64,000 bases of DNA, from the NCBI RefSeq assembly GCF_051020985.1, contig NC_134999.1:18543660-18607659 (forward strand), written 5' to 3'. Both the position numbers and the translations under genes were made by a program. Every line of letters begins with the position of its first letter. Position 1 is the first letter of the stretch. Below, piece by piece: positions 26,958 through 35,539 of the stretch. The notes beneath the pieces are model-generated. The model was not told where the DNA came from, ran no database searches, and saw nothing but the letters and a program-made list of their open reading frames with translations. The DNA is from Nomia melanderi. Taxonomy: Eukaryota > Arthropoda > Insecta > Hymenoptera > Halictidae.

Positions 26958-27868
26958 GAATTTATATATACATATATATATAAATTCATATATACGTACA
27001 TATAAAAAAAAAAAAGAACGAAATTGAAACAAGACCGAAACAACGTTGTTTCTTCTCTCACGATTTACAAACGAAGTGTATCTTGTTGTTATTGTTACAT
27101 ATAAAAAATTATTACCTAATTTATTGCATAATATATGCATGTACACGCCTACGCCACCGCGAATTATTCGTTCGCCACCACGAATTCGCACAGTCTTCCC
27201 CCTCTACCGGCTCGTACACGGTGACCGTAAAACCTACACGCGCTACAGGGCGTTCAATGATTCGACAATCGGACGGCGATTCGTTCGCGATTAAGGGAAA
27301 AGAAATTTAAAAAAAATAAAGAAAGAAAAAAGAAAGAAAATAGAAGAACGGAACGAGGAGTCTCGGAACGTGGGAATAAATCGTCTACTGTGTGGATCCA
27401 CGCCGTCGACTCGTCGATCGGCCGACCGATCCAATACGAACGAGTCATCGACCGCCCTCGCGCGCGAGTCACGTGTACGATTTCTCGAGGAGCGCTCGAC
27501 GATGACGATCCCCGGAGCAACGAGCCGGGGATCCCCGAAACGGGTCACGAGCGCGTCCTCTTATAATCCGATCGTGTTCAGCTCCGCGAACAGAAAAAAA
27601 AAACGTTGTCCTAGTTGGAACACGCACGCATGCACGCACGCGTCGAAGAGGTTAGCCACACCCTCTCCCGTCTCCGGTACTCGGATTCTCGAATGAAAAA
27701 TAGAGGCGAGGAAACTCGACGGATCTTTGTTTTCGATGAGAACGAAAAGGAAACGGAGATAACGGGGACAGAAAAAAAACAACTGAAGAGAAAAAAAAAA
27801 ATAAATCGAGACCGACATTTTCGCTACTTACAGTCGGAAACTCTATATACGGTATGAGATCCCATTGT

Positions 27869-30139
27869 CTACTTAGACGTTGGGGCAGCCGGCTGGTGCT
27901 GCCCCGCCATCCCCAGTCTTGGTTGCGAGGAAGCAAGTAATTCTTTGTAATACGCGCTGAACTCTGGCGGCAGAAAGGACGCGGCGGCCGTGGGCGGAAT
28001 CGGCGGCGGGAACAAACCGTTGTAGAACGCGGAATAGTACATCGGGTCCAAAATTGGTAGGAACTTGCCGGGCGTGTTTGTTGGCAGTTGCGGGAGGAAG
28101 GCTGGATTACTTTGCGGCACCGCTGGCACGAAACCGGAGGGTATACTTGGGACGCTATGCCGCCTCCCGGCTTCGGTTTGCCTGACATCTTGTTGCTGTT
28201 GTTGCTGCTGTTGCTGTTGCTGCTGCTGTTGCTGCTGATGTTGCTGCTGTTGTTGTTGTTGCTGTTGTTGTTGAGCGATCATCGTCTTATCGCCCTCGCT
28301 GATCCGACGCTGCTGGTGCTGATGATGCTGTGGCTGTGGTGGTTGTGGTTGCTCCTTGCCGCCGGCTTCCACGTTTTTTCTCCTATCTATACTGATCTGT
28401 TGGTGCATCGCCGACTGCATCCTGGGATACGAGTTCCCGCTGTTCAAGTGATTTAGATTAGGTACGTTCGGTATCACGGGATGACTACTTGGCTTCCTAG
28501 GTGTGTACGGTGAGACAGGCTCGCTCCTCGTCGTCGTATACTTGCCGTTCGCCTGGTGCCTCCTCTGGCTAGCCGTGATACTGTTCCTATTCGGCGGGCT
28601 AGGCACCCGGACCGGCGGGCTCAAGTGATTGCTCTTGTGTTTAGGATTCACGATCGTAATTTCTAGGTTGTTCGACGCCATCGTCCGGCTGTCCAGCACG
28701 TTCTGATAGCCCGGATAGCCGGCCGTCCGCTTCGAACAGTCGGTCGGTCTGTCCTTGATCGCGGATGAGTTCCTCATCTCCAGGTTCAACGGATTAGGCC
28801 TCGGCACTACAGGTACTTTAACTATTTCTAGGCTCGGCCTTGGGAATACCGGCTTCTCCGCGGACTTCTGTGTCAGATCGAGGACACCGCCGTGCGCCAC
28901 CAGGTCGTTGTTATTATTCACGATCGGATGATGCGGCGGATGATGGTGGTGGTGATGGTGGGGCGGTTGCAAACGGTGCAGCGAGGGACGGTACTTCGGG
29001 GGCACCAGGATGTCCTTCGGATCACCGTAAACCGTCTTTTCGTTGTGCGCGAATATCGACCTCGACTGCGTCACCCTAGGCGGGAATATCCTACCGTTCG
29101 GCACCGTGGGCGGCACGAAACGGTGGTTCGGCTGGTGCATCACCGACGACGGCGGCGGCACGTTCGCGTTCGCGTACAGCTGCAACAGCGCCGCGTTGTT
29201 CGACGTGCCCAGGTTTATCACACGGCTGTTCACCACGTTATTGTTATTCATCGTAGTATTGTTATTATTATTGTTGTGATGAGCTGGCGGTTGCTTGGTA
29301 GGTACCGGCAGCCTAGCCTGGTGATGGGGATGATGCTGATGATCCTGGGGCGACGACAGCATGTGACCGATGTCCGGCGTGACGGTGACGGATATCAGTT
29401 TCGGAATGGAGTTCGGCGTGACCGGCAGGGGATACGATATCGGCGGCTTCTCCTCGGCGGTCTTCATCGTGGCCGGCGCCGGCGGGTTACTCTGGATCAC
29501 GCTCGGCCGCGTGTCCAGGTCCACGGCAGTGACCTCGAGCCCACCCTCGCGCAGGATCTCGAGCTTCCGTTTCTTAAAGCTGGGAATGATTATCTTGTCC
29601 CTACTAGTGTCGCTCTCGGACTCCAGGTCGATCACCTCGGGTGACCTAGGCGGCACTATCGACTTCTCCGCGAATATTGACTTCTCGCCGAACAACGGTA
29701 TGTTCTCTTTCCCCTGTGCCAGCAGGGTGGTTTGCTTCGGGTCCAGCTTGATCTCCTTCATGTCCTTCTCCGGGGGTGGCGTCAGCGTTACTACGGTTGT
29801 CGCGTTCGTCGCCACCGTGGTCACCGGCAGTCCAGGCGGCGAACACGCTGGCGGGACCTGCTGCGATATCAGCGGGCTGTTCAGCTGCCTTTCCAGCACG
29901 CTCTGGCTACTCGTGCCGTTCGTTGGTGTCGTCGACGGCGTGCTGCTCGGCGTCGAGATCGACGTGTTCGATGACGGCGGAGGACTTGGCAGTTGGCTGG
30001 CTTGCTGGCTGGGCGACGGCGTCGTGCTGTTCGCGATCATCGTGTTCAGCGACTTGAGGCGTTCAGGTTTCACCCGCACGCTGCGCAGGGACGACGTCTT
30101 CCCCGTCTCCGTCTTCGGCTTCTCGCCAGGGAGGAACGG
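27869..30139 (-). CDS. ARID5B: ARID5B-like gene, last coding exon (low-complexity C-terminal region)
   Basis: The exon has 757 codons including the TAG stop at 27869-27871. It begins in phase 0 after an acceptor (AATCTCCACAG) with PFLPGEKPKTETGK. The apparent start codon at 30079 is GTG and is internal. The region is mostly disordered: Ser/Thr/Pro-rich at first, then a conserved-looking patch with EVIDLESESD, FKKRKLEIL and VTAVDLDTR, then Asn, His and Pro runs. VLDLTQK lies in the middle and resembles a CtBP-binding PxDLS motif. A polyGln run at 28189-28273 follows, and the end is hydrophobic (DPMYYSAFYNGLFPPP, FSAYYKELLASSQ). The KKRK segment is a possible nuclear signal and VIDL followed by acidic residues resembles a SUMO-interaction motif. 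The last part is non-repetitive, suggesting a conserved C-terminal element. Exact family boundaries cannot be judged in the low-complexity parts. Confidence 0.9.
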   Translation of the reverse strand, partial: PFLPGEKPKTETGKTSSLRSVRVKPERLKSLNTMIANSTTPSPSQQASQLPSPPPSSNTSISTPSSTPSTTPTNGTSSQSVLERQLNSPLISQQVPPACSPPGLPVTTVATNATTVVTLTPPPEKDMKEIKLDPKQTTLLAQGKENIPLFGEKSIFAEKSIVPPRSPEVIDLESESDTSRDKIIIPSFKKRKLEILREGGLEVTAVDLDTRPSVIQSNPPAPATMKTAEEKPPISYPLPVTPNSIPKLISVTVTPDIGHMLSSPQDHQHHPHHQARLPVPTKQPPAHHNNNNNNTTMNNNNVVNSRVINLGTSNNAALLQLYANANVPPPSSVMHQPNHRFVPPTVPNGRIFPPRVTQSRSIFAHNEKTVYGDPKDILVPPKYRPSLHRLQPPHHHHHHHPPHHPIVNNNNDLVAHGGVLDLTQKSAEKPVFPRPSLEIVKVPVVPRPNPLNLEMRNSSAIKDRPTDCSKRTAGYPGYQNVLDSRTMASNNLEITIVNPKHKSNHLSPPVRVPSPPNRNSITASQRRHQANGKYTTTRSEPVSPYTPRKPSSHPVIPNVPNLNHLNSGNSYPRMQSAMHQQISIDRRKNVEAGGKEQPQPPQPQHHQHQQRRISEGDKTMIAQQQQQQQQQQQHQQQQQQQQQQQQQQQQDVRQTEAGRRHSVPSIPSGFVPAVPQSNPAFLPQLPTNTPGKFLPILDPMYYSAFYNGLFPPPIPPTAAASFLPPEFSAYYKELLASSQPRLGMAGQHQPAAPTSK
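28189..28273 (-). repeat. CAG/CAA repeat encoding polyglutamine
   Basis: Within the last ARID5 exon, mixed CAG and CAA codons encode about 28 glutamines interrupted by one histidine (about residues 999-1027 of the joined frame). The mix of codons suggests a moderately stable tract. Length variation between individuals is likely. Confidence 0.9.
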
Positions 30140-30583
30140 CTGTGGAGATTAATGCAATCAGTAAGGTATTCATTTCTTAGGGGTGTCTTTTTAAATCTAA
30201 TTCGCGTCACAGGACAATCACTACTTGATCGTTCTTTCAACGCGTTGAATGCCGTGGGGGTCATCGGTGACCAACCGAATCGGATTATAGTTCACTCGGT
30301 TGAACTATGATTATTTGAAAAGATTCCTATATTATAAATAATGCTGTTTAATGCGGTGACATTCGGCTAGGTGAACCTGCCATAATAATAATGCAGTTCC
30401 ATCAAATGACTTAACACGTTCGGACCCGAGCATTAAAGTGTATAATTTCAATAAATTAAGGCTATATCGTGCGGCATTCAACGTGTCAAGATTGTTTCAA
30501 ATGCACGTCTGAATTAAGAGCTGTAGGTGATTGAGACTTAAACCAGACTGTAGCAGAGGTAATAAATTGTTGGTAATGTTTAC
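30140..30583 (-). other. ARID5 intron 4 with a TTAA-type MITE
   Basis: This intron lies between the ARID5 exon ending near 30584 and the last exon. It holds one family-B element at 30237-30489. The exact 5' border depends on the uncertain donor (see the 30584 exon). Confidence 0.6.
30237..30489. mobile_element. Family-B TTAA-type MITE in ARID5 intron 4
   Basis: The left end is TCAACGCGTTGAATGCC and the right end GGCATTCAACGTGTCAA, near-perfect inverted repeats with degenerate TTAA (TCAA) flanks. The centre keeps GGTCATCGGTGACC at 30259-30272, as in the 40669 copy. No coding capacity is present. An internal segment starting TTAACACGTTCGGACC differs from other copies and may be a second insertion. 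Confidence 0.75.
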
Positions 30584-30794
30584 CGTGGTCGCAATAATTG
30601 GTTGTAACGGAGGCGTCGTGGTAGTAAGACTCGTTTCTACAGGCGGCGGCGTTTCCGACGGATACGGATCATTGGTTTCTTGCTTGATTTCTTCGGACTC
30701 TTCGGACACGCTACTGGACTTGGTGCGTCTTCCATGGTTCAGTCTCACTTTTGCTTCCTCGCCCCTCTGGTACCTTTCGTAAGGCAACAGTAAC
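30584..30794 (-). CDS. ARID5B: ARID5B-like gene, exon with the end of the ARID domain
   Basis: The acceptor at GTTTCCAG gives a first base that completes an Arg codon, continuing RRHYER into LLLPYERYQRGEEAKVR. This is the C-terminal helix and motif of an ARID5 domain. The sequence then turns into an acidic Ser/Glu-rich and Thr/Pro linker (SEESEEIKQETNDPYPSET). The 3' end is uncertain. A donor ACG|GTAAAC at 30578-30583 keeps phase 0 for the next exon, and a weaker alternative, CCT|GTAGAA, at 30635-30640 is also in phase 0. Without a splice the frame runs to a stop near 30497. Confidence 0.85.
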
Positions 30795-30864
30795 CTGGAA
30801 ACACGATACGATTGATACATATACTCCTACATAACGCGATTAACACTATTTCAAGTAACCGTAC

Positions 30865-31015
30865 CTTTCGTAATGACGACGGGTGATGGTGGCAGCACTG
30901 GTAGACCCCGTGTTACCACCTATGTCGTCGTAGATGGTCTTCCACAGCCGACCAGCGCTGACAGAGTCGTAGCCGCCAAGCATTTGCACTTTCGTATAAA
31001 ACAGGAAGAGATCGA
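30865..31015 (-). CDS. ARID5B: ARID5B-like gene, exon with the central ARID domain
   Basis: This 151-base exon has an acceptor (TTACTTCCAG) and a donor (GAAAG|GTACGG). It encodes the centre of the ARID fold: DLFLFYTKVQMLGGYD, then GRLWKTIYDDIGG, then GSTSAATITRRHYER. These match the family pattern L-x-LGGY, W-x-x-I-x-x-x-LGG and TSAA-x-x-RRHYE. The GGNTGSTSAAT loop is the part expected to contact DNA. Both neighbours join in phase: A|TC makes Ile at the start and AG|G makes Arg at the end. Confidence 0.95.
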
Positions 31016-31502
31016 CTGGAAGTAAAATGATCCTCTTTAATCGAACACGATAGGACTGACGAACTTTAATTAAAACTGGACTTGTCAAAAGGAAACACTG
31101 CTGTATATCAGCTTCGAACAGTACCAATCACTGTTTTAATTCAATGGACAGTAAATTAACAAATCAGAATTAAAAATTCTAGGACTGATAAAGAGGGGTC
31201 GTTTCAGTGGTGTCATCGATTTCGCAGGGATACACCTAGCCTGGGTCGAAAAATCATGATCTACGAGTGTTCTCATATCTTAAACAATTTGAAATTCATC
31301 GAAACAGGATCGAGATTGCATTCAGCTTAATGAAACATTCGGAACTTTTCCAATTTTTTCTTTTTGCCCGATAGATGTACGCGTTAGGAAGGGTTCCTGA
31401 ATTCGAATCGTTGCTGCCAACTGCGGAGACCTCTCCCCGTCGCCTAAGACGCATCTAAAAACGGCGCAGCCAATTGTTGAAAAAAAAAGCACAGATACTG
31501 AC
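31016..31502 (-). other. ARID5 intron 2
   Basis: This short intron (487 bases) lies between two ARID-domain exons. Its donor is GTCAGT and its acceptor CTTCCAG. I see no repeat or other feature in it. Confidence 0.85.
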
Positions 31503-31790
31503 TCTGCCTGTAGCCCAGCAGTGGCATCTTTCCGACAGGCGTACCCCGCGAGTTCATGAAATTCTGCACGTCCAGGATGAATTTCTTCTCCTCCGCGCTG
31601 GTGTTCCTTTCGCTGCGGCGCACCACCGACGACGGTGGCCTGCCGACGTTCGACACCAAGCTTCCGGTTGCGTTCGACGTCGCGCTCTTCGACGTCGACG
31701 CGACCGAGGCCTCGCTCTCATTACTCGACTCGCCGGGCGACGCGCTGCGCTTTTTACGCTTCCTCCTCGGCCGTCCTTTTAATTTAGGTG
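31503..31790 (-). CDS. ARID5B: ARID5B-like gene, exon with the basic linker and start of the ARID domain
   Basis: The exon starts in phase 1 after TTTCCAG; the first codon is completed by the preceding exon's G to give Ala. It reads PKLKGRPRRKRKKR, a bipartite basic stretch like the one following the N-terminal block in vertebrate ARID5B and a likely nuclear signal. A Ser/Ala/Thr-rich linker of about 50 residues follows, then EEKKFILDVQNFMNSRG, GKMPLLGYRQ. The last part is helix 1 and the MPLLG turn of the ARID domain, which begins near residue 226 of the joined frame. The donor CAGA|GTCAGT at 31501-31502 joins to 31015 with correct phase, making the family-typical GYRQI. Confidence 0.95.
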
Positions 31791-31886
31791 CTGGAAATCA
31801 TCGAAAATTCGAATTACACATTTACAGTCTCATAATCGAAACATGGAAAATTACATTGACAATTCCTCCGAGATCTCAAAGAACTT

Positions 31887-32126
31887 TCAACCTTTTGCAC
31901 TCGGAAGTACCTCGTTAGAGATATTTAATATTTTCTAACTAGACAGACGATATTTTTTAAATTAACTCAAAGAAAAATTACAAGTGAATTGAGAAAGAAA
32001 GCTTTCTATCCCAATATTTCACACATCGATGCATTATATACAGTTGAATATTGAATATAAAATTTTATAGTTTTACTAAATGATATCAAGTGGTGACTGA
32101 GTCCCCTCTCGAGTGCAAAGGGTTAA
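31887..32126. mobile_element. Family-C TTAA-type MITE
   Basis: The left end (TCAACCTTTTGCACTCG) and right end (CTCGAGTGCAAAGGGTTAA) are imperfect inverted repeats. The ends match two other copies, at 47583 and 54347. The element lies in ARID5 intron 1, about 100 bases upstream of the exon at 31790, and has no coding capacity. Confidence 0.7.
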
Positions 32127-34088
32127 GGGTTGAATTTTTTCGACATTTATTACACCTCGAGGCTCTCTTCGTTCAGATTTTCTTAAGATATATATTTCAT
32201 ATAATTTTAATATGTAGCGTAATTATACAAAATAAGAAGTTTCATCGAAAATAATAAACATCAAGTCCCATCCATAGTCGCAAATTCAAAACAATGAATG
32301 AAATCACTGTACTACGCAGTTTCTCAATGGACAAACGGAACAAACCATAAAATTGAATGATTAAGTGGCACGTGAATAAAAACAACCGTGTGCCCAGTGT
32401 TTCCACCGTCCGCTCGCCTATTTTTAGACCTAGATAACGAAAGATACATTGAGTCCACCTTTTTACAAAAGTAATTTGTATAACGATAAAAGTACGCGCG
32501 ACATATTTCCACCCATTGCGCAGCCCGTTGCAGTTTTCTGTCCGCGTTATTCTTTCCCGACGTAAACGGTTCGTAGGCTGTTTGTTAGCCGCGGCGGCGG
32601 TACAAAGTGACTGGCTCACCGGTTGACATCGGTATCATATGACACGATAATTCGAGTCTCGCGCAAGGTTTCCTCTTCGCCGCGGCGGCGGACACAGTGT
32701 CCACGATCGCGTGACGTTATTTTTTCTTTTAATTCACCCTAATAGTCAGTAATTACACGCGAAAGTACCTATACAAAACGCCAAGTTTCGTCCCGCGAAT
32801 GTCCAATTATTTCCACGGGAAACGACCGGCGCTCGATCGTGCAAACTTTTGGCCGACACGTTTCACAAAAAAAAAGACGTTCAATCGCCGGACAACAAAC
32901 AAACACGGTCGTCGAGGAACTTTGTTAGGGGAATTACGTTTTCCACCGTGACAATGCAGCACACATTTCCGTAGTTACAGAACGTCGATTAATAGCGAGA
33001 TGCAACGACAGTTCGCGGCTGGTAATTTTTATTAACGACCACTTCCAGCTGCGTGACATTGTAACACAATGTAACGTGTACGCGGTGACTCTAACGCGCC
33101 GGCAGAATAACGGATCGCTTTGTAAAATCCGACTGAGTGTGTCGTTTGTTTCACAACTACGCATCAATCCCGATCGCTGAACTGTCGATTCTACAAACTC
33201 GCACGGCACGCGGTAATAAATGCACCACAATCAAACACTGCCGGTGAAAAATTCCCGATTGATATTCTATACCGTAAATTCGGCTACAATGTGCAATCGC
33301 CGATCTATGACGTGACAACTGCTGACGCGGTCCTGACCACGTGCGCATCTAGACCATGTGCACGTGTTGTCCCGGTAGTGAAATCTCGGCGAGGCAATTG
33401 GCACGTTATCGTCACAGAGAATACAGGAACCGAAGACGATTTTCACTCACCGATCACTTTAAAATATACGATCTTGTTTTCCCTGATTCTCATTAAAATG
33501 GCCATACTTTACGCCAGCAATGTCACGGGATACAATCGAATTAACTGCGCACGTGTCGCGAAGGTGTGACGATGTTTTAAAACAAAACGCACTTGGAGAG
33601 AAGCACGATAAACCGCAAAACACGTTTCAATCTAAAATTAGACACAGACGTCCGTTTGTTTCCGGTCGTTTTAATCCGGATTACGATCGTCGCTTCTCTA
33701 GTTACGAAACACCGCCCGGCAACAATAAAACCGTCCAATACGAAAGCCGCGGCCGACCGAAATCTTCCGACACGTTGCCCTGTTGCACGCCGTCCTTCGC
33801 GGCGTTCCGTTGTTTTTTAAATTGCCCTGATGGGCCGGGCTCTCGTGATTGTGCAGCGCGATCGCAATGGGTCCCTCTGTCGGTAAATGGTCCCACTGGA
33901 TCGATTACGTACCACTGACGACCGAGCTTAATTGTTTCCTAACTGCACACGTGTTACATTCCGAAAAATACAGCACTTTGTTTATTGCTTTCAACTAGGT
34001 GATTTTTGGTATGAACACATTTTATTATTTCAACTAGTTGGCAGACTTTATGTACAATATTCTTGATGTAAAATAATCTGAAGAATAT

Positions 34089-34362
34089 TTAACCGTTTGG
34101 ATGCTGAACAACTTTTGTAGATATTTACCAAAAATGCAGAAGTGATGTATGCAAAGAGATTGAGAAGAGTACTTATCTAACGAAATCACAAATATTGTGT
34201 TATTACAAAAAAATATCAAAAAATAACATTTATTCAAATAAATTTACTTTGATTTATTTCTTGAGAATCATACTAAGAAAATTATAATTGATACTAATAA
34301 ACAAGCGCCTCCGCGCTCTCCGCAATTTTGGCACAACACCTCCTCAGCACTCAAACGGTTAA
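34089..34362. mobile_element. Family-F TTAA-type MITE
   Basis: The ends are TTAACCGTTTGGATGCTGA and CAGCACTCAAACGGTTAA, which form inverted repeats. This element is the opposite-orientation partner of the copy at 35302-35539. It lies in ARID5 intron 1. Confidence 0.78.
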
Positions 34363-34753
34363 CATTCACTCGTTGTAAACAAATGAATCACAGAAACCCA
34401 CAGAATGAAAAACTCTAACGAAGATTGAAGAACCTACACAATTCGTAGAAAGATGTATCTATTAACGGTTAATAAGAATCTAATCTACCCCATGTTCTAC
34501 AGGGAATCCCCGTTTTCAGGCAACTCGGTCGGTAATCGCCTCGCCTAAAGGGCTGATTATTAATTCACAGATCTCCCTATGTAATTGGCGAGCAATGCCA
34601 CTGTATTCCAAACTGTCGCGTATGATACACTCAAAAGAGTCCTTCGATCTCGACAAAACTACCGCAGGAAATAAGCCTCTTCTGTCAGCAGGCCCTACAG
34701 GGCATCCCCGTCCTACCCCAAGTGAAAACTGCTCGATCGGTAACTGTACTTAC

Positions 34754-35231
34754 CTAAATGGTTACAGAGCAGCTCGTGTGTCTCGAGGTCCGGATAGTCG
34801 AAGGTGTCCCTGCAGAAGAGTACCCTGGTGCCCGGTGTGGCGGTGAATCCCCCCAGCGCTGCCGCGATGGACGAGCAGAGCCAGGACGGTTCGGCTCCTT
34901 CGAGCCTACGCAGGAGTGCCCGGTATCGACAGTACCTGGGGTACGAGAGCACCACCACTTTCGTCTGGGCGCCGTACTCTGTCCTCCTCGTGTTGTGGTT
35001 GCTCTCATACTCCTTCTGTTGCTTATCGACGTCGGAAAAATCGATTCCGGGGTCGGTGAGCACCTGGGGCTGCGGTATCTCGTACCTCAACGGGCTGCTC
35101 TCGGGGGATGATGTAGGAGTCGGCGGGTAAGAGACTTCTCGACCCCATGACCATTCTAACGTCGGCGACAACCACGTGACGAGATCGTGAACCCGGACCA
35201 CTACCTTCTCGGATATCGTCAGCACCTCGTC
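34754..35231 (-). CDS. ARID5B: ARID5B-like gene, exon with the conserved N-terminal region
   Basis: The exon begins in phase 0 after TCTAATTGTAG with DEVLTISEKVVVRVHDLV, closely matching the DEVIxVSEKVxVKLEDLV block of vertebrate ARID5B. The middle is a proline- and glutamine-containing linker. It then reads VVVLSYPRYCRYRALLRRLE, AAALGGFTA, VLFCRDTFDYPDLETHEL and LLCNHL. These are the family's conserved YCRYR and CRDTFD motifs, with the CNHLAPKLKGRPR link completed by the next exon. The donor is TTTAG|GTAAGT at 34748-34753. There is no ATG that fits a start, so the true N-terminus is in a further upstream exon, not located here. Confidence 0.94.
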
Positions 35232-35301
35232 CTACAATTAGATGAAGACACTTTTTACTGGAAAACCTTTACCAACATCCGACTCAACATTAAACCTACA
35301 G

Positions 35302-35539
35302 TTAACCGTTTGAGTGCCGAGTCGTGTTGTGCCAAAATTGCGGAGAGTATCAATTAGAATTTTCTTGCTATGATTCTCAAGAAATAAATCAAATTTATTC
35401 GAATAAATGTTTTTAGATATTTTCTTGTAACAACACAATACTTGTGATCTCTAGATAACTACTCTTATTAATTCTTTTGCATACACTTCCGCATTTTTGG
35501 TGAATATCCACGAAAGTTCTTCAGCATCCAAACGGTTAA
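35302..35539. mobile_element. Family-F TTAA-type MITE (second, inverted copy)
   Basis: The ends are TTAACCGTTTGAGTGC and GCATCCAAACGGTTAA. The orientation is opposite to the copy at 34089-34362, and the two bracket the ARID5 exon 34754-35231. The left edge is only about 70 bases upstream of that exon's acceptor. Confidence 0.78.

Larger units (their letters stand above)
23390..27868 (-). other. Probable 3' untranslated region of the ARID5-like gene
   Basis: This stretch lies directly downstream, on the minus strand, of the TAG stop of the ARID5-like frame. It has no coding exon and is AT-rich, with long T and A runs and CT, TA, TG and GTC microsatellites. A long 3' UTR would explain the change in texture. 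Several AATAAA-type signals exist on the minus strand, for example TTTATT on the plus strand at 23419-23424, so the true 3' end cannot be placed. The boundary of 23390 is my estimate. Confidence 0.45.
31791..34753 (-). other. ARID5 intron 1 of the recovered set, with two MITEs
   Basis: This intron of about 3 kb separates the exon ending at 34754 (donor TTTAG|GTAAGT) from the exon beginning at 31790. It contains a family-C element (31887-32126) and a family-F element (34089-34362). The remainder is AT-rich to mixed, with no coding exon that I can support; an apparent 132-codon frame at 33520-33918 on the plus strand has no domain. Confidence 0.75.
27869..35231 (-). other. ARID5B: ARID5B-like gene, span of the recovered coding exons
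   Basis: Five exons join in frame (478, 288, 151, about 211 and 2271 bases) into about 1132 codons plus a stop, lacking the N-terminus. The product is a nuclear ARID-domain protein. Vertebrate ARID5B binds AT-rich DNA and works with the histone demethylase PHF2; the same role here is inferred from homology. Three features identify the family: an N-terminal block with SYPRYCRYR and FCRDTFDYP, the APKLKGRPRRKRKK basic link, and an ARID domain with GYRQIDL, MLGGYD, GSTSAATITRRHYER and LLLPYERYQRGEE. Introns 1 and 4 contain TTAA-type MITEs. The exon upstream of 35231 is missing: the acceptor there (TCTAATTGTAG) shows that another coding exon precedes it. To my knowledge Drosophila has no ARID5 orthologue, so this gene would not be seen in a fly-based annotation. 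Confidence 0.92.

Noticed and set aside
28892..30152. Plus-strand frames of 250 and 260 codons inside the ARID5 last exon
   Set aside because: Antisense shadows of the ARID5 tail, caused by its GC-rich codon use.
30584..30640. A donor CCT|GTAGAA at 30635-30640 as the exon end
   Set aside because: It keeps phase but is a weaker donor than ACG|GTAAAC at 30578-30583. It is kept only as an alternative.
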